Below, one piece after another: positions 60,710-64,000 of a stretch of DNA of 64,000 nucleotides; position 1 is the first letter of the stretch, and each line of letters begins with the position of its first letter. This DNA is from JBBRDU01 sp038230335 (GTDB lineage: Bacteria; Verrucomicrobiota; Verrucomicrobiia; Chthoniobacterales; UBA10450). The stretch spans positions 62,001 through 126,000 of the forward strand of contig JBBRNL010000001.1 in assembly GCA_038230335.1 (NCBI GenBank). Reading direction: 5' to 3'. Made by a program: the position numbers and the translations under genes. A model generated the notes under the pieces. The model searched no databases. It was not told the origin of the DNA and was given only the letters and a program-made list of their open reading frames with translations.

Positions 60710-61558
60710 TTAGCCGCGCCGTTTGTTGCGGAGGTAGGCAGTGGAATAAAGCGTGGTCCCGGTGCGTTCCGTGGTCTGCTGCGTCGAATTGAGATTCGTC
60801 GCAAAAATCGGAAGGAAAGTAATGCTCGTGTTGAGATATTCGGTATTGGCCAAGGCGAGTTGAACGTCGCTGAAGTCTGGCAACAGGTTATCCGTACTGG
60901 AAGCGATCGTGGTCACAACACCGTTCTCGGTGCGCAGGATCGATTGTCCACTGATGGTGTAGGTAACCGTGGAGGCGGCCCCGAAAGTGACTGTCGCCCC
61001 GGTCCCGGTGCCGGTGGCATTTTTAGACAAGGTTACAGTCGTGGCGTTTGTGTAAGCGGAGATGGTCGTGCCCGTCGGAATGCCCGAACCGTTCACGGAC
61101 AGGCCTACATCCGATGCGGTGAACGCGCCGGACGTCGATGTGAGCGTGGAAGCGCCACTCGTGGTGGCGGCATCGTTTACGGTCCTCGATCCGTAGTTGA
61201 CGGTGTACCCGTTGGCGTTTGAGGAAACCGTGGGAGTCCGACGTTTTCCCACCCATTGATTGCTGCCGCCGGCGTCCTTATCGCCTGTGGCGATGATGTA
61301 ATTCGGAATGGTGCAGGTGACCGACTGCGGACCGGTCGCGGACGTCACCACATACGATCGTTTCGCATCGCGGCTGATGTAATCGACGATTCGGATCTGC
61401 TGCATGTGCGTAGCGAAATAATTATCCACCGCATTAAAGCTTTTTTGGAGACTCACAGATGTGATGAGGACCGCGGCCAGCATGAATCCGCCGATGGCGA
61501 CGGCCACGGACATTTCAGTGAGAGTAAAAGCGGAGTTTCGTGGGACGGAGCGTTTCAT
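60710..61558 (-). CDS. PilW-like minor pilin with an inserted beta domain
   Basis: This 282-residue protein has the prepilin signal NSAFTLTEMSVAVAIGGFML with Glu at +5 of the mature chain. The region of about 128-190 (TSGASTLTSTSGAFTASDVG, then LSVNGSGIPTGTTISAYTNA) resembles Ser/Thr-rich beta modules of phage tail fibres rather than a pilin fold. The remainder includes VRILRT-like ISGQSILRTENGVVTTIASS and FLPIFATNLNS. It overlaps the pilV-like gene by four bases (ATGA), so the two are translationally coupled. Confidence 0.82.
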   Translation of the reverse strand: MKRSVPRNSAFTLTEMSVAVAIGGFMLAAVLITSVSLQKSFNAVDNYFATHMQQIRIVDYISRDAKRSYVVTSATGPQSVTCTIPNYIIATGDKDAGGSNQWVGKRRTPTVSSNANGYTVNYGSRTVNDAATTSGASTLTSTSGAFTASDVGLSVNGSGIPTGTTISAYTNATTVTLSKNATGTGTGATVTFGAASTVTYTISGQSILRTENGVVTTIASSTDNLLPDFSDVQLALANTEYLNTSITFLPIFATNLNSTQQTTERTGTTLYSTAYLRNKRRG

Positions 61559-62067
61559 GCTTTTTTGTTTCCGGCCGAGATGATCGTTTCGGTTTGCTCA
61601 CTCATTTGCCTGCCTCCCAAGGTCATCGTCCACGTGTAGGTCACGTTGACCTTCACGAGCGTGGAACTGCTGAAATCGGCGCCGCCGCTGGGGAGGGATG
61701 TGACCGTGGAAGCGGCGCCCGGCGGGCGGGTGTAGGTGACTGTTGGACTGCCGCTGGGATAGCCACTGATCGTGATCACTTCCTGGACTTTCTGAACGAA
61801 ATCAGAGGTGTTGGAGGGTGCGGTCAGCATTGTTTTGAGATAGGTCGTGCTGGTCAGATTGGTGAAGCTCAAACCACGGACGCCTTCGACGCGGTCCTGC
61901 ACGCCTTGCAACGCGGCCACGGTTTCCTTGCTCGCGTCGATATATCTGAAACAGACGGCGTTGACCTCGTAGATCGTGCCGAAAAAGCCGGCGATCAGGG
62001 CGGCGGCGATGACGGTCTCGATCAAGGTGCTGCCCGCGAGGCGGACCTTTGAGATTGGAAACTTCAT
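61555..62067 (-). CDS. PilV-like minor pilin
   Basis: This 170-residue protein starts MKFPISKVRLAGSTLIETVI, a prepilin-type signal with Gly before STLIE and the conserved Glu at +5, followed by a membrane helix (AAALIAGFFGTIYEVNAVC). The rest is polar with VTVTYTRPPG-like segments and ends in a polar MSEQTETIISAGNKKA. It is the gene after pilT on the minus strand, 67 bases away. A CTATGCC-TCAA-GGCATAG hairpin lies in that gap at 62089-62106. Confidence 0.82.
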   Translation of the reverse strand: MKFPISKVRLAGSTLIETVIAAALIAGFFGTIYEVNAVCFRYIDASKETVAALQGVQDRVEGVRGLSFTNLTSTTYLKTMLTAPSNTSDFVQKVQEVITISGYPSGSPTVTYTRPPGAASTVTSLPSGGADFSSSTLVKVNVTYTWTMTLGGRQMSEQTETIISAGNKKA

Positions 62068-62134
62068 CTATGATAATTATAGCAATTACTATGCCTCAAG
62101 GCATAGGCCCCGGGTCGCGAACGCTGGCGTGCCG

Positions 62135-63358
62135 CTATTTAACGGGTGCCGAAACCGGGGTCTGCGCCGCGTTGGCTTGGGCCAGTGCCAGCTTCGGGGG
62201 AGCCACCATGTCCAGCTTGAGCCCGGACAGGCTCTCCGCCCCGGACGCCCCCCGACGCTTCTGCAAGAGATCCAAGTCGCGCCGCATCTTGCCTTTGTTT
62301 GTGCAATACAAAAGCGCGTTCTCTTCTGTGACAACGCCTGACTCACAAGCCTGTATCAGGCACTGGTCGAACGTGTGCCACCCGAGCGTGGATGCCGCTT
62401 CGATGATTTCATGGAAAGTCTTGCCTTCCGATTCACCGTATCGAATCGATTCCCGCGTTCTCAAGCTGTTGCCGATCACTTCAGTGAGGAGAAGTCGCGT
62501 CCCCACCGTGTTTGCCACGAGGCGCTGGCTGACTACGTAGCGCAATGTGTCAGACAGACGATACCGGATTTGCTCTTCTTCTTCGCGACTGAAGAAGCCA
62601 AGAATGCGGTTGATGGTCTGGCCGGCATTGATCGTGTGAAGAGTACTGAAAACGATATGGCCCGTTTCCGAAGCCGTCATCGCAATCTCCATTGTCTCGC
62701 GATCTCGAATCTCGCCGAGCAGGATTCCCTTCGGGGCCTGACGCAGCGCCACCCGCAAACCATGGGCGAAACTCTCAAAATCCCGACCCAGTTCGCGCTG
62801 ACTGATGGCGGCTCGCCCGGGCGGATGTAAGAATTCGATCGGATCTTCGAGCGTGAGAATGTGAATCGGCTCGGTTTGGTTGAGATGATTCAACATGGCC
62901 GCGAGCGTGGTCGTCTTTCCGCTGCCTGCCGCGCCCGTGACCAGGATGATTCCGTTCCGTTCCTTGATAATTTCGCGAAAGACCGGCGGAAGGCCGAGTT
63001 TTTCCAGGGTTGGAATCTCCGACGGAAATTTTCGCATGACGATACCCCGTCCGGCGTTCTGCTTGTAAATATTTACGCGCAACCGTGCGACGCCTGGCAC
63101 TTCGTAGCTCGTATCACATGAACCGGTCGTCGCGTACATGTCGAGCAAGCGCTCGTTCCCATTGATGACTTGCGCGGCAATCTGGTCGATCAGTTCGTTG
63201 GTCAATAAAGAGCCGGGTGTATCGATCGGAAAATCTTGCAAGCGACCCTGGCTTTCGACCAGAGGAGGTTTGCCGTGGATGAAAATGAGGTCAGAGACCT
63301 GTTCCGCGCTCTGCACCATCCCGGACAAGAGCGCATCTACGGTGGCACGATCCATCAT
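62135..63358 (-). CDS. pilT: PilT/PilU-type twitching motility ATPase
   Basis: This 407-residue protein is full length for PilT/PilU. It has Walker A TGAAGSGKTTTLAAML (142-149), the Asp box ILTLEDPIEFLHP (167-176), Walker B KGILLGEIRD (211-219), the His box FSTLHTINAG (His241) and a C-terminal GEIAASTL-like segment. PilT hexamers retract type IV pili. Early residues SDLIFIHGKPPLVESQGRL are of the PilU/PilT2 type. The neighbours downstream are minor pilins, an arrangement expected of a surface-pilus or competence system. Confidence 0.94.
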   Translation of the reverse strand: MMDRATVDALLSGMVQSAEQVSDLIFIHGKPPLVESQGRLQDFPIDTPGSLLTNELIDQIAAQVINGNERLLDMYATTGSCDTSYEVPGVARLRVNIYKQNAGRGIVMRKFPSEIPTLEKLGLPPVFREIIKERNGIILVTGAAGSGKTTTLAAMLNHLNQTEPIHILTLEDPIEFLHPPGRAAISQRELGRDFESFAHGLRVALRQAPKGILLGEIRDRETMEIAMTASETGHIVFSTLHTINAGQTINRILGFFSREEEEQIRYRLSDTLRYVVSQRLVANTVGTRLLLTEVIGNSLRTRESIRYGESEGKTFHEIIEAASTLGWHTFDQCLIQACESGVVTEENALLYCTNKGKMRRDLDLLQKRRGASGAESLSGLKLDMVAPPKLALAQANAAQTPVSAPVK

Positions 63359-63369
63359 TCCGGAGCCCG

Positions 63370-64000
63370 TTAGGGGCTAACCGTGCCCAGCGAAGGGGGG
63401 TCGGCCAGCGTTCCGAGGGTGTTACTGAAATCCTGGCCGCCTTCTCCGGGTTTCATCGTTTCGGCGAAGGCGTTCGGAACTTCCTCGAGGTCCAACACGG
63501 AAAGAGGCACGGCGCCGAACGCCGCAATTTCCGCGACTTCGACCGTCTGGCTTCGCGGATTCTTCGGAGTCCATCGCAAGGCGACGTAACGTGCCCCGCG
63601 CGGATCAAAGTCGACGGCGGCTTTTCCGTTGCCCGACTGGTCCGTCACAGAAGCAATGAGTTTCGCTCCGGCCAGGTCTTCCGGCGTGCTTCCAAGCTCG
63701 TCGAGCAGATAAACATCGAGCTTCCCTTGCTTCATCTGATAAACGGCGCTGATGCGGTGAAGACTCTGACGATTAGCCAGGGCCAGGATCACGGTGGGAT
63801 GGTCGTCCTGGGGGGCGAAACAAAACGAGGTCGAAACGTCATCGTCGATCATTCGAAGGGCCGCCGGAGATCCGCCGGAACTGACATAAGCGATGCGCGC
63901 GCGGGCGTATTGATTTGCGAAATTAAAATTCAACGTGTCTTCACGGTGAGTAACCAACTTCATCGCTCCCAGACTGTAAGAGGTTTGAGCTCTCAAAACG
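63370..64000 (-). CDS. C-terminal part of a discoidin-like domain protein (5' end outside window)
   Basis: The frame is open to the right edge, so the start is not in the window. The visible 210 residues include YVSSGGSPAALRMIDDDVST, then SFCFAPQDDHPTVILALANR, VYQMKQGKLDVYLLDELG and VDFDPRGARYVALRWTPKNP, then VEVAEIAAFG. A domain in which a loop (DDDVST) precedes a partially buried Leu-rich strand and a final VALRW...VAEIAAFG strand resembles F5/8 type C (discoidin) domains. An internal ATG at 63963 would remove the front. It lies 11 bases before the pilT start and is probably co-transcribed with it. Confidence 0.6.
   Translation of the reverse strand, partial: VLRAQTSYSLGAMKLVTHREDTLNFNFANQYARARIAYVSSGGSPAALRMIDDDVSTSFCFAPQDDHPTVILALANRQSLHRISAVYQMKQGKLDVYLLDELGSTPEDLAGAKLIASVTDQSGNGKAAVDFDPRGARYVALRWTPKNPRSQTVEVAEIAAFGAVPLSVLDLEEVPNAFAETMKPGEGGQDFSNTLGTLADPPSLGTVSP

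Noticed and set aside
62089..62106. Terminator between pilT and the pilV-like gene
   Set aside because: A 7-bp CTATGCC/GGCATAG hairpin exists but without a T-run; more likely a processing site or chance palindrome.

Overview
The window is a stretch of GC-rich (visually near 58-60%) bacterial chromosome. It most resembles a soil-type member of the Verrucomicrobiota (Spartobacteria/Chthoniobacter-like). That placement is an inference from combined traits: PEP-CTERM surface proteins, an ExbB-ExbD-ExbD operon with a PA14-like partner, a PilT plus minor-pilin cassette, many secreted TPR and TMTC-like proteins, and several families of short palindromic intergenic repeats. There is no rRNA, CRISPR array, transposase, integrase or prophage. 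One tRNA is present (Gln, TTG).

Layout. 1-7.5 kb: 3' end of a Prc-type protease, then a six-gene operon (two TPR proteins, ExbB, two ExbD, and a membrane-anchored PA14-like protein where TonB would be expected). 7.6-9.9 kb: L,D-transpeptidase, thymidylate synthase and a zinc-ribbon protein, all on the minus strand. 10-14.2 kb: dnaK-groES-groEL with a terminator. 14.6-23.2 kb: glutamate dehydrogenase, a glycosyltransferase, small secreted or membrane proteins, a truncated DUF5069 gene, an M28 peptidase and an Mrp ATPase. 23.2-23.8 kb: two small secreted Cys/His-containing proteins, one of only 44 residues. 24.2-27 kb: pyrR-pyrB-pyrC. 27-31.2 kb: CBS protein and sufC-sufB-sufD. 31.4-38.9 kb: response regulator, tRNA-Gln, TMTC-like TPR membrane protein, alpha/beta hydrolase, a pseudokinase, a GH75-like protein and a TMEM14 protein. 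39-43 kb: metal-uptake group (His-rich secreted peptide, porin, ZnuA-like and ZnuB-like proteins, no ATPase). 43-47.6 kb: lysA, a secreted protein with a His/Cys pair, bioB, a secreted protein and a prepilin. 47.6-51.6 kb: two paralogous methyltransferases, each followed by the same palindromic repeat, enclosing an ECF sigma/anti-sigma/Spy-like regulon. 51.6-55.1 kb: hisC-mnmE-pyrD with overlapping ends. 55.2-58.7 kb: lipid-A-synthase-like membrane protein, cysteine desulfurase and a divergent PEP-CTERM pair. 58.9-64 kb: pilT and minor-pilin cluster, including a 53-codon membrane ORF.

The strongest new observation is in the 48.6-50.7 kb region. The ECF sigma gene and the divergent Spy-like gene carry matching upstream elements (TTGTAACC, 17 bases from the end of GTAACC, then GTCA). 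This suggests an autoregulated envelope or metal stress regulon of sigma, anti-sigma, a membrane-anchored Spy-like sensor and a secreted Spy-like effector. Other points of interest are the TonB-replacing PA14 protein, the kinase-fold protein lacking its catalytic residues, the 44-residue CCCC/CSHH peptide with its own terminator, the PEP-CTERM pair in which one copy has lost the exact PEP motif, and several repeat families, one of which supplies the C-terminus of BioB.
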